NCBI GenBank assembly: GCA_003353825.1
Contig: PIVW01000426.1
Location: 1-5,026, forward strand
Length of the DNA stretch: 5,026 nt
DNA from: Chloroflexota bacterium
GTDB lineage: Bacteria > Chloroflexota > Anaerolineae > J102
Direction: 5' to 3'
Shown: piece by piece, positions 1 to 5,026 of the stretch
Layout of the letters: every line of letters starts with the position of its first letter
Position numbering within the stretch: position 1 is the stretch's first letter
The notes under the pieces: generated by a model
Seen by the model: the letters and a program-made list of their open reading frames with translations, nothing else
What the model was told of the DNA's origin: nothing
Database searches by the model: none
Program-made: the position numbers and the translations under genes

Positions 1-76
1 TGTCACCCTACTGCATATGGGCGTCAATAACTGGTACCCACAAGATATAGTACCTGATGGTCTAGAGAAATGTGCC

Positions 77-108
77 ATTGTCAAATTAATTGACAATTGT
101 TAATTGTC
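77..108. promoter_or_regulatory. Operator-like cluster of three alternating half-sites
   Basis: The half-site ATTGTC occurs at 77-82, inverted as GACAAT at 92-97, and again direct at 103-108. This makes two overlapping perfect inverted repeats. The left one has 8-bp arms (77-84 and 90-97) around a 5-bp centre. The right one has 7-bp arms (92-98 and 102-108) around a 3-bp centre. Symmetric AT-rich sites of this size are typical targets of dimeric helix-turn-helix repressors. The sequence also contains a perfect TTGACA (90-95), so a -35 element could lie inside it, but no good -10 follows at the right distance. Which gene it would control is unclear; the nearest recognised start codon is about 390 bases away. 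A weak AT-rich hairpin is the main alternative. Confidence 0.4.
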
Positions 109-306
109 CGCTGCTTTACGCCGGGATCACCTCAATCTTTCCGGCAAGGTCGTACTTGCATTTGACTAAAGGGCGGAGCACATGGCACGGCCTATAACTC
201 ATCCAGGGAACACTCAAATCCGCTTGCAGTGGAAATCGTTGTTCGTATGTTCATACTGAAATATCAACAGATCCTGGCAAGTAAGTCCCACCCCCTCTAT
301 CCGCTC

Positions 307-335
307 TTGATATTGAGCGAATAAAACTTTAAGAT
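307..335 (+). promoter_or_regulatory. Candidate sigma70-type promoter for the zinc-finger membrane protein gene
   Basis: TTGATA at 307-312 (5 of 6 matches to TTGACA) is followed, after exactly 17 bases, by TAAGAT at 330-335 (4 of 6 matches to TATAAT, keeping the first TA and last T). Transcription would start near 342 and leave a leader of about 160 bases before the ATG at 501. It is the best-spaced pair I found in the first 500 bases. Chance matches of this quality are common, so it is only a candidate. Confidence 0.3.
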
Positions 336-500
336 AGTCTTTCGATCCTATTAGCTGCGGGCTCTTTCGGAACTTGCGTCGCTCCTACTAGAAAGGCGCT
401 TTCCGTTAGCACAGACATCACGCACCACGTGTTCTTCTAGTACCACACGAAACCCTGTTGAACCTGGCCGCCTATATCATTCTCAGAAACCTGTCAAACA

Positions 501-1277
501 ATGGACGATTTAACAGCTGCTAATCTTAGCAAACAAGCTCGATCCGCCGCTTATGCCGGCGACAAAGAAGATGCGCTTCGTCTTTTCCGGCAAGCGCTCG
601 AAATCCAACCTGATGACAAGGGCACACTCAAGGCGCTCGCTGCTTTGACCGATGATCCTGACGAAAAAAGAGATGCTATCGAGCACGTACTTGCTATAGA
701 CCCTTTTGACGACGAGGCCCGGGCTGCCTTACGACGTTTAGATGGGAGAGGCGATGATGAACATCAGCATGATGTCAACGTCACGACTGACGTGCTCTAT
801 TGTGAAAATCATCCAAACCGCGAAACCATGCTGCGTTGTAACAAATGCAACAAACCCATTTGCGTGGAATGTGCCGTGCAGACGCCGGTAGGATACCGCT
901 GCAAAACATGCGTGCGCGGCCAGCAGGATAAATTCTACACAGCAACCGTAACCGATAAAACCAAGGGCTTTATCGGCGCAGGTGTGAGCGGCTTTTTGTT
1001 GGGGTTAGGGGGCCTGCTGATGGGCGCACTGTTAGGTGGATTTTTTGGACTTATCATCGCCTTTTTTGTGGGTCCTGCCATCGGGGGGGCGTTGGGTGAA
1101 CTGACCTGGCGCTTGGCCGGACGCAAACGTTCTCGCAACTTCAATCTCTATGCCACGGCTATCGCCGCTGTCATTGCCGTGCCGATGGTCCTGCTGACCG
1201 GGCTAAACCTGGTGGGACTCCTGGTGATCGGTCTGGCCGCCAGCGCCTACTACGCCCGCCTGCGCTTTGCCTCGTGA
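501..1277 (+). CDS. TPR-like / B-box-type zinc finger membrane protein
   Basis: This 258-residue protein has three parts. Residues about 7-40 look like one tetratricopeptide repeat (alternating Ala/Gly/Leu positions, ending in a Pro-Asp turn), and 41-80 resemble a degenerate second one. Residues 101-137 carry C101, H104, C113, C116, C121, C124, C134 and C137. This CxxH plus three CxxC pairs pattern fits a B-box-like zinc finger binding two zinc ions. Residues about 157-198 and 216-251 are hydrophobic, very Gly/Ala-rich, and probably form four membrane helices in two hairpins, with a basic loop (RLAGRKRSR, 205-213) between them. By the positive-inside rule that loop is cytoplasmic, as the zinc domain would then also be. 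The function is unknown; similar zinc modules precede membrane domains, including rhomboid proteases, in several bacteria, but no rhomboid catalytic motif is visible here. The ATG at 501 is the only start after the in-frame stop at 459-461 and has no clear Shine-Dalgarno. Tandem repeats and recN follow on the same strand. Confidence 0.88.
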   Translation: MDDLTAANLSKQARSAAYAGDKEDALRLFRQALEIQPDDKGTLKALAALTDDPDEKRDAIEHVLAIDPFDDEARAALRRLDGRGDDEHQHDVNVTTDVLYCENHPNRETMLRCNKCNKPICVECAVQTPVGYRCKTCVRGQQDKFYTATVTDKTKGFIGAGVSGFLLGLGGLLMGALLGGFFGLIIAFFVGPAIGGALGELTWRLAGRKRSRNFNLYATAIAAVIAVPMVLLTGLNLVGLLVIGLAASAYYARLRFAS

Positions 1278-1311
1278 TTTGGGACATGGTGACACGGTGT
1301 TGATAAGTCCC

Positions 1312-1327
1312 CGACCACGCGACTAAT
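1312..1327 (+). repeat. Two leading 8-bp repeat units
   Basis: CGACCACG (1312-1319) and CGACTAAT (1320-1327) are two units of the same 8-bp family that forms the long array at 1363-1506. They are separated from it by a 35-bp block of 7-bp units. The 34 bases between the upstream stop codon and this point are unique sequence with no convincing terminator. Confidence 0.75.
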
Positions 1328-1362
1328 CAACAATCAACAACTAACAATCAACAATCAACGAC
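1328..1362 (+). repeat. Five 7-bp tandem units (CAACAAT type)
   Basis: Five consecutive 7-bp units fill this block exactly: CAACAAT, CAACAAC, TAACAAT, CAACAAT and CAACGAC. The last unit grades into the CGAC core of the flanking 8-bp family. The strand is almost pure A/C with single T residues, so a transcript through it would be nearly unstructured. Short heptamer arrays are known in bacteria, for example the STRR elements of filamentous cyanobacteria, but I do not claim homology. Confidence 0.85.
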
Positions 1363-1506
1363 CGACCACGCGAGCGTCTGACCGTGCGACTAAACGACCA
1401 CGCGAGCATCTGACCACGCGACCACCCGACCACGCGACCAAACGACCACCCGACCACGCGACCACGCGACCAAACGACCACGCGACTAAACGACTAAACA
1501 ACTAAA
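1363..1506 (+). repeat. Eighteen 8-bp tandem units ending at the recN start codon
   Basis: The 144 bases divide without insertion or deletion into eighteen 8-bp units of consensus CGACCANN. Variants are mainly CGACCACG, CGACCAAA, CGACCACC and CGACTAAA. A higher-order pattern is visible: units 1-3 (1363-1386) and 5-7 (1395-1418) form two 24-bp blocks matching at 21 of 24 positions, 32 bp apart, and the units after them reuse shorter combinations. The last unit, CAACTAAA, ends at 1506 and the recN ATG begins at 1507. Since 8 is not a multiple of 3 and the TAAA units carry stops in shifting frames, the array is not coding. It is too short in period for CRISPR. It may form most of the recN 5' leader. 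Confidence 0.93.
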
Positions 1507-3231
1507 ATGCTCATCGAACTGCGCGTCAGAAATTTCGCCATCATCGACGATCTGCAAGTGGCCTTTGATCCAGGATTTAATGTACTCACGGGCGAAACCG
1601 GTGCGGGGAAGTCGATTCTGATCGATGCCATCGAACTGCTGTTGGGAGGCAAAGCAAGCCAGGATATGGTGCGTGCTAACACCCCTTCGGCCAGTGTCGA
1701 AGGCCTTTTTGTGTTGGCGGGTGCGGCAGGCCAGGTGTTGCAGGGGAAGTTGGCAAGCCAGGGTTTGGAAGGGGATGATGATAGCTTGATCCTTGCACGT
1801 GAGATCCGGCGAGGTGGGCGAAGTGTTGGCCGCATCAATGGTCGTGCCGTTGCCCAGGCTTTATTGGCGGAGGTAGGCGCCCATCTGATTGATATCCATG
1901 GCCAGGGACAACATCTCTCGCTCTTGCGAGAACGGGAGCATATCGACCTTCTCGACCGATTTGCCGGATTGCAGGCACAGCGCAAAAAGCTTGCGCAGCA
2001 GGTTAGCACACTCAAAGATATCCGCAACGAGTTGGAGGTCCTGCGGCGTAGTGCCAGAGAGATCGCTCGCCGTGTCGATTTACTGACTTATCAGGTCCAG
2101 GAAATCGATGCTGCAGCACTTACACCCCAAGAGGATACTGCCTTGGAAGGGGAACGGCGGCGCCTGGCAAATGCCGAGACCCTGAGCGCCCAGTCTTCTG
2201 CCATCTATACTGTTTTGGTCGAAGGCGACAATGAAGTGCCCGCGATCTTGGATGGATTGAGCAAAGCCACAGGCATGCTAGAACGCTTGGAAAGGGTCGA
2301 TTCTGATCTGTCTCCCCTGCTCGGCCAGGCAGAAGATGTTTTTGAGCGAGTGAATGAACTGGCGCGAGCTGTATCAGACTATGCCGATACGATCGCCTAC
2401 GATCCGATACGTTTGGCCGAGGTCGAGGAACGGTTGGAACTCATTTTTCAGCTCAAACGCAAATATGGCGATACGATTTCCGAAATCCTTCGATTTGGTG
2501 AAAAAGCCCGGGCTGAACTCGATCTCCTCTCTCAGAGCGAGACTCGAACCAGCGACCTCGAAGCTGATGAGGGCCGACACTTGCATGCCGTCGGTGAATT
2601 GGCCTCAGTCCTCTCGCTCAAACGGCAGGACGCCAGCTGGCAATTGGCTCAGGCGATCGAGTTAGAACTAATCGATCTACGCATGCAGGGCACAAGCTTC
2701 CAGGTCGAGATAAAGCAGAAGCCGGACCCAGAGGGATGTTTTGTTTCAGAACAACGTCTGGCCTTCGATGCCAGAGGTATCGATCAGGTTCGGTTCCTGA
2801 TCTCGGCCAATCCTGGTGAACCCCTACGTCCCTTGGCCACAATCGCCAGTGGAGGTGAGACCGCTCGCCTGATGCTGGCCTTGAAAAACGTACTTTCGAA
2901 GGCTGACGCCACCCCGACCCTCATATTTGACGAGATCGACCAGGGGATTGGCGGCCGAGTAGGGGCGATCGTAGGGCGCAAGCTCCTTGATCTGTCCGAC
3001 TCACATCAGGTCTTGTGTGTGACACATTTACCGCAGATTGCGGCCTATGGGGATCAGCATCTGGTTGTGCAAAAAGGTATAGCGCAGGGCCGTACGGTAA
3101 CGCACATTCAAGCTGTAGCGGAACAAACACGCGTGCTGGAGCTGGCAGCGATGCTTGGAGCGAAAAGCGAAGCGGGGCAGATGTCGGCCCAGGAATTGTT
3201 AGATGATGTCGCCAAGTATCAAGTTAGCTGA
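1507..3231 (+). CDS. recN: DNA repair ATPase RecN
   Basis: RecN is an SMC-like cytoplasmic ATPase that gathers at double-strand breaks and supports recombinational repair with RecA. At 574 residues this is the usual family length. The N-terminus (MLIELRVRNFAIIDDL) is the family's canonical opening. Walker A is GETGAGKS at 29-36, and the Q-loop region IDIHGQGQHLSLL is at 128-140. Two helical, charged arms (about 150-225 and 275-375) should form the coiled coil. The ABC signature ASGGETARLMLALK lies at 447-460 (often LSGGE in relatives), Walker B TLIFDEID at 471-478, followed by QGIGG where VGISG is common, and the switch histidine is in VTHLPQIAAYGD (505-516). No catalytic residue appears missing. 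The start is fixed: an in-frame TAA lies at 1495-1497 and the conserved N-terminus begins at this ATG. There is no Shine-Dalgarno; the 8-bp array runs directly into the start codon. I found no obvious SOS box, though recN is damage-inducible in many bacteria. Confidence 0.97.
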   Translation: MLIELRVRNFAIIDDLQVAFDPGFNVLTGETGAGKSILIDAIELLLGGKASQDMVRANTPSASVEGLFVLAGAAGQVLQGKLASQGLEGDDDSLILAREIRRGGRSVGRINGRAVAQALLAEVGAHLIDIHGQGQHLSLLREREHIDLLDRFAGLQAQRKKLAQQVSTLKDIRNELEVLRRSAREIARRVDLLTYQVQEIDAAALTPQEDTALEGERRRLANAETLSAQSSAIYTVLVEGDNEVPAILDGLSKATGMLERLERVDSDLSPLLGQAEDVFERVNELARAVSDYADTIAYDPIRLAEVEERLELIFQLKRKYGDTISEILRFGEKARAELDLLSQSETRTSDLEADEGRHLHAVGELASVLSLKRQDASWQLAQAIELELIDLRMQGTSFQVEIKQKPDPEGCFVSEQRLAFDARGIDQVRFLISANPGEPLRPLATIASGGETARLMLALKNVLSKADATPTLIFDEIDQGIGGRVGAIVGRKLLDLSDSHQVLCVTHLPQIAAYGDQHLVVQKGIAQGRTVTHIQAVAEQTRVLELAAMLGAKSEAGQMSAQELLDDVAKYQVS

Positions 3232-3407
3232 GAATGACCGCTACCACACTTTCTGTAACCCAGTAAACCGGAAGACCGGAAGACCTGGACAAGCGTCGCC
3301 TGTCGGAGTCGGCGTGGTAATCCGGATGCCAACCTTTACGCATCACGTTTCATGGAACCCTTTTTTCTGTTGGTGCTCTGTAAACATATATCAGGACGGG
3401 TCACAAC
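3232..3407. other. Intergenic segment after recN
   Basis: No convincing gene is present. A short 8-bp duplication (ACCGGAAG at 3267-3274 and 3275-3282, then a partial third copy) is visible. A run of six T at 3361-3366 follows a weak hairpin (GTTT and GAAC around CATG, 3348-3359), too weak to call a terminator with confidence. A plus-strand open frame starting at 3203 inside recN crosses this segment, but its sequence does not look like protein and its end is translated repeat. Confidence 0.5.
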
Positions 3408-3456
3408 CGCACGACGCAACACGCACGACGCAACACGCAACACGAGCTACCCAACA
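3408..3456 (+). repeat. Seven 7-bp tandem units (CGCAACA type)
   Basis: Seven 7-bp units sit in register: CGCACGA, CGCAACA, CGCACGA, CGCAACA, CGCAACA, CGAGCTA and CCCAACA. The first four make a perfect 14-bp duplication (3408-3421 and 3422-3435). The strand is A/C/G with almost no T, like the arrays before recN, so recN is bracketed by two arrays of similar style but different unit sequence. The Pho-box-like repeats begin 10 bases further on. Confidence 0.85.
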
Positions 3457-3465
3457 TTTGACCGA

Positions 3466-3515
3466 TTCTTAACAACTTCTTAATCAGTTCTTCATAGCCT
3501 TTCTGTTAGTCTAAA
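3466..3515 (+). promoter_or_regulatory. Pho-box-like 11-bp direct repeats with candidate -10
   Basis: Three head-to-tail 11-bp units are present: TTCTTAACAAC (3466-3476), TTCTTAATCAG (3477-3487) and TTCTTCATAGC (3488-3498). The 11-bp pitch places each unit on the same face of the helix, as in sites of OmpR/PhoB-family response regulators. The TTAACA-like core every 11 bp resembles PhoP/PhoB boxes in particular. TCTAAA at 3510-3515 (4 of 6 matches to TATAAT) starts 11 bases after the last unit, about the distance expected when an activator replaces the -35 element. The target would be the solute-binding lipoprotein gene about 360 bases downstream. Activation and phosphate control are inferences. 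A chance TTCTT-rich run is the alternative. Confidence 0.45.
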
Positions 3516-3878
3516 ACTGGGTGGTGTAGGCTGCCCACAATTATGATGTTGAACCAGTGTATGCTTCGACGAGATCGACCATGTTCATTCACGTGCAACT
3601 AGCAGGTGTGTTGACTTGCAGTGATGGGCATTTTCGGTTATGCTGCGCTTCTGGCGTCGTATACATCCAATGATCTCCCTGTATCAGCATTTCTATGACA
3701 TGATATGCGATGCATACGCTCTATTTCATTAGAACAGGAGGTGAGACGCTGCCTTAGCTTTTGTATTTATGATCCGGTTCAGTCTAGCAGACTGTACTAA
3801 GATCGCATCGATGTAGCTTTTTCGTCGCAACCGGAATGGCTACGTAATCAATCCCCACCTTTTGGAGGAGAAACACAT
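3516..3878 (+). other. Long leader region of the solute-binding protein gene
   Basis: About 360 bases lie between the Pho-box-like site and the lipoprotein start, with no convincing gene. TTGCAG (3616-3621) and TATGCT (3639-3644) are separated by 17 bases and form a weak alternative promoter. A perfect anti-16S match, AGGAGGTGA, sits at 3736-3744 without a usable start codon 5-10 bases downstream: CTG at 3749 meets a TAG after two codons. A perfect 6-bp hairpin (3780-3785 with 3789-3794, loop AGC) follows, extendable by two pairs beyond a T-T mismatch to 3777-3797. A run of five T is at 3818-3822, too far from the hairpin for a standard terminator. No known riboswitch class was recognised. 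Confidence 0.4.
3864..3870 (+). promoter_or_regulatory. Strong Shine-Dalgarno for the solute-binding protein
   Basis: GGAGGAG lies 8 bases before the ATG at 3879, ideal spacing, and fixes that start. The other two genes in the window lack such a site. The preceding C-rich stretch (3853-3859) can fold back on it through a TTTT loop: C3859-G3864, C3858-G3865, C3856-G3867, C3855-G3868 and C3853-G3870, with A-A and C-A mismatches. It could therefore be partly masked in the mRNA. Confidence 0.85.
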
Positions 3879-5026
3879 ATGTTTCGCAACAAGTGGTTAG
3901 TCCTCATCGTCGTCGTCGTGCTTGGCGCTATTGCGTTCTCTGCATGCTCACAACCGGCACCGGAGACCACTGAGGTCGTGAAGGAAGTGGAGGTGACCGT
4001 TGAGGTCCCGACGGAAGTAATCACGGAAGTGGAGGTGACCGTTGAGGTCCCGACGGAAGTAATCAAAGAGGTTACTGTCGAGCCCGAGGCTGAGGCGGCA
4101 ACTGCTGTGGTTCTGAACATGAACCTGAACACCGAGCCACCCAGCTTGGACCCTGCTCTGGCGACCGATACCACATCCATCGATCTGCTTCGGAACCTGG
4201 CAATTGGTTTGACCCAGCTAACGTCTGACGGCGATGTGCAGCCAATGCTTGCCACCGATTGGGTACAGTCTGAAGATGGCCTCGAGTACACCTTCAACAT
4301 GCGTGACGATGCCGTGTGGGTCAAGTACAATACAGGCAATGGTGAAATCGAGGAACAACGACCGGTGACGGCTCATGACATCGTCTACGGTGCCAAGCGA
4401 ACGCTGGATCCACGCACTGCGTCTGACTATGCCTATGTGATTTACGGCATCAGTGGCGCCAAGGCTCTCAACACCGCTGACGTTGGGGCAATGAGTGACG
4501 AGGAAATTCAGGCGCTGGTCGATGGCGTTGGTGTCGAAGCCCTGGATGACTATACCGTTAAGTTTACTCTGGAATCACCTGCAGGCTATTTCCCAGCCAT
4601 TGCTAGTATGTGGGTCGTCCGTCCTATGCCCCAGGAGCCCATCGACGCCGTCGGTGATCGCTGGACTGAGCCAGGTCTCTACTGGTCTAACGGCCCCTTT
4701 GTTCTGGCTGAGTGGAATCACGGCAGTGACCTGACCATCAAGAAGAACCCCTTCTGGTGGGGCGCCGATGATGTGAAAATCGACGAAATTCACGGTGTCA
4801 TGGTAGAAGAAGCATCGACCGCCTTCGCAATGTACGAAGCCGGCGATCTTGATCATGTCAATCCGCCGCTGGAGCAGATGGACCGCATCAAGACCGATCC
4901 GGTGCTGAGCGAGGAACTGCTTATTGCCCCGCGTGATTGTACCTACTACTATGGATTTACCAATGACAAGGCGCCTGTGGATAACGTTCTGGTGCGCAAG
5001 GCTCTGTCTGCTGCCATCGACCGGCA
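3879..5026 (+). CDS. ABC transporter family 5 solute-binding lipoprotein (peptide type), partial
   Basis: This is the first 382 residues of an extracytoplasmic solute-binding protein (SBP family 5, OppA/DppA-like) that would capture peptides or related solutes for an ABC importer. Relatives usually have about 530-620 residues, so roughly a third is missing beyond the window edge. Residues 1-22 form a lipoprotein signal peptide: basic MFRNK, a hydrophobic core of Val/Leu/Ile, and lipobox FSAC with C23 as the lipidated residue. Residues 24-76 are a low-complexity Glu/Val/Thr/Pro stalk with two 14-residue repeats (36-49 and 50-63). The binding domain starts near 78, with the family features EPPSLDPA (86-93), LATDWVQSEDGLEYTFNMRDDAVW (124-147) and TAHDIVYGAKRTLDP (164-178), and later NGPFVLAEW and the pre-edge RKALSAAIDR. 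Substrate cannot be told from this. The start has an excellent Shine-Dalgarno. Permease and ATPase genes are expected downstream. Confidence 0.93.
   Translation, partial: MFRNKWLVLIVVVVLGAIAFSACSQPAPETTEVVKEVEVTVEVPTEVITEVEVTVEVPTEVIKEVTVEPEAEAATAVVLNMNLNTEPPSLDPALATDTTSIDLLRNLAIGLTQLTSDGDVQPMLATDWVQSEDGLEYTFNMRDDAVWVKYNTGNGEIEEQRPVTAHDIVYGAKRTLDPRTASDYAYVIYGISGAKALNTADVGAMSDEEIQALVDGVGVEALDDYTVKFTLESPAGYFPAIASMWVVRPMPQEPIDAVGDRWTEPGLYWSNGPFVLAEWNHGSDLTIKKNPFWWGADDVKIDEIHGVMVEEASTAFAMYEAGDLDHVNPPLEQMDRIKTDPVLSEELLIAPRDCTYYYGFTNDKAPVDNVLVRKALSAAIDR
3983..4065 (+). repeat. 42-bp in-frame duplication in the lipoprotein stalk
   Basis: Bases 3983-4023 and 4025-4065 are identical over 41 positions with a 42-bp period. 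They encode the two stalk repeats EVEVTVEVPTEVIT and EVEVTVEVPTEVIK. A partial third copy (EVTVE) follows but has diverged at the DNA level. Complete synonymous identity suggests a recent duplication or ongoing homogenisation rather than selection on the peptide alone. Being in frame, copy-number change would only lengthen or shorten the linker between the lipid anchor and the binding domain. Confidence 0.92.

Larger units (their letters stand above)
1..500. other. Upstream noncoding region
   Basis: I see no convincing gene in these 500 bases. Stops are frequent on both strands and no long open frame is present. The region holds the inverted-repeat cluster at 77-108 and a promoter candidate at 307-335, annotated separately. 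A 28-codon frame on the minus strand (202 down to 116) reads plausibly as protein but has no ribosome binding site or recognisable family. No tRNA-like or rRNA-like sequence was noticed. Confidence 0.6.

Noticed and set aside
162..198. Promoter formed by TTGACT (162-167) and TATAAC (193-198)
   Set aside because: Both boxes are good, but the 25-base spacing is far outside the usual 16-18.
1312..1506. CRISPR-like array
   Set aside because: Units are 7-8 bp and contiguous, with no 23-50 bp repeats and no unique spacers.
1494..2027. 177-codon open frame on the minus strand
   Set aside because: It lies antisense to the conserved N-terminal part of recN, is Ser/Arg/Pro-rich as expected for a shadow frame, and has no recognisable domain.
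3348..3366. Rho-independent terminator after recN
   Set aside because: The T run is acceptable, but the preceding stem is only four pairs including a T-G, too weak to support the call.
3203..3472. 89-codon plus-strand frame overlapping the end of recN
   Set aside because: It has no ribosome site and no domain, and its last part (DATRTTQHATRATQH) is translated 7-bp repeat.
3848..4339. 163-codon open frame on the minus strand
   Set aside because: It is antisense to the signal peptide, stalk and early binding domain of the lipoprotein. Its Ser/Thr/Val repeats are only the complement of the stalk duplication.
4575..4856. 93-codon minus-strand frame
   Set aside because: It is antisense to the well-supported solute-binding domain.

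Overview
The window most likely comes from a chromosome of the phylum Chloroflexota (Anaerolineae/Caldilineae-like). This rests on three points, and I could not run a search. The substrate-binding lipoprotein has a Val/Glu/Thr-rich stalk of the EVTVEVPTEV type common in that phylum. The first gene combines a B-box-like zinc finger with membrane helices. RecN is clearly bacterial but has diverged active-site motifs. Base composition is moderate, slightly above half GC in the genes, and all three genes are on the + strand.

Layout: 1-500 is noncoding as far as I can see, with an operator-like cluster of inverted repeats (77-108) and a plausible sigma70-type promoter (307-335). Positions 501-1277 encode a 258-residue membrane protein with an N-terminal TPR-like helical repeat, a Cys/His zinc-binding module and about four membrane segments. 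Positions 1278-1506 are dominated by short tandem repeats: five 7-bp units, then eighteen 8-bp units in perfect register that end exactly at the next start codon. Positions 1507-3231 encode a full-length RecN, the SMC-like DNA double-strand-break repair ATPase. Positions 3232-3878 are intergenic and hold a second tandem array (7-bp units, 3408-3456), three 11-bp direct repeats resembling a Pho box (3466-3498), a strong but apparently unused Shine-Dalgarno sequence (3736-3744), and a small hairpin. Positions 3879 to the window end encode the first 382 residues of a family 5 (oligopeptide/dipeptide-type) ABC transporter solute-binding lipoprotein, cut off by the window edge.

The first gene and recN may be co-transcribed, but they share no obvious pathway. 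The lipoprotein gene has its own long leader and is probably the first gene of an ABC importer operon continuing to the right. No complete novel system is visible. The most unusual signals are the register-perfect 8-bp array abutting the recN start codon, the related 7-bp array just past recN, and the 11-bp direct repeats upstream of the transporter gene.
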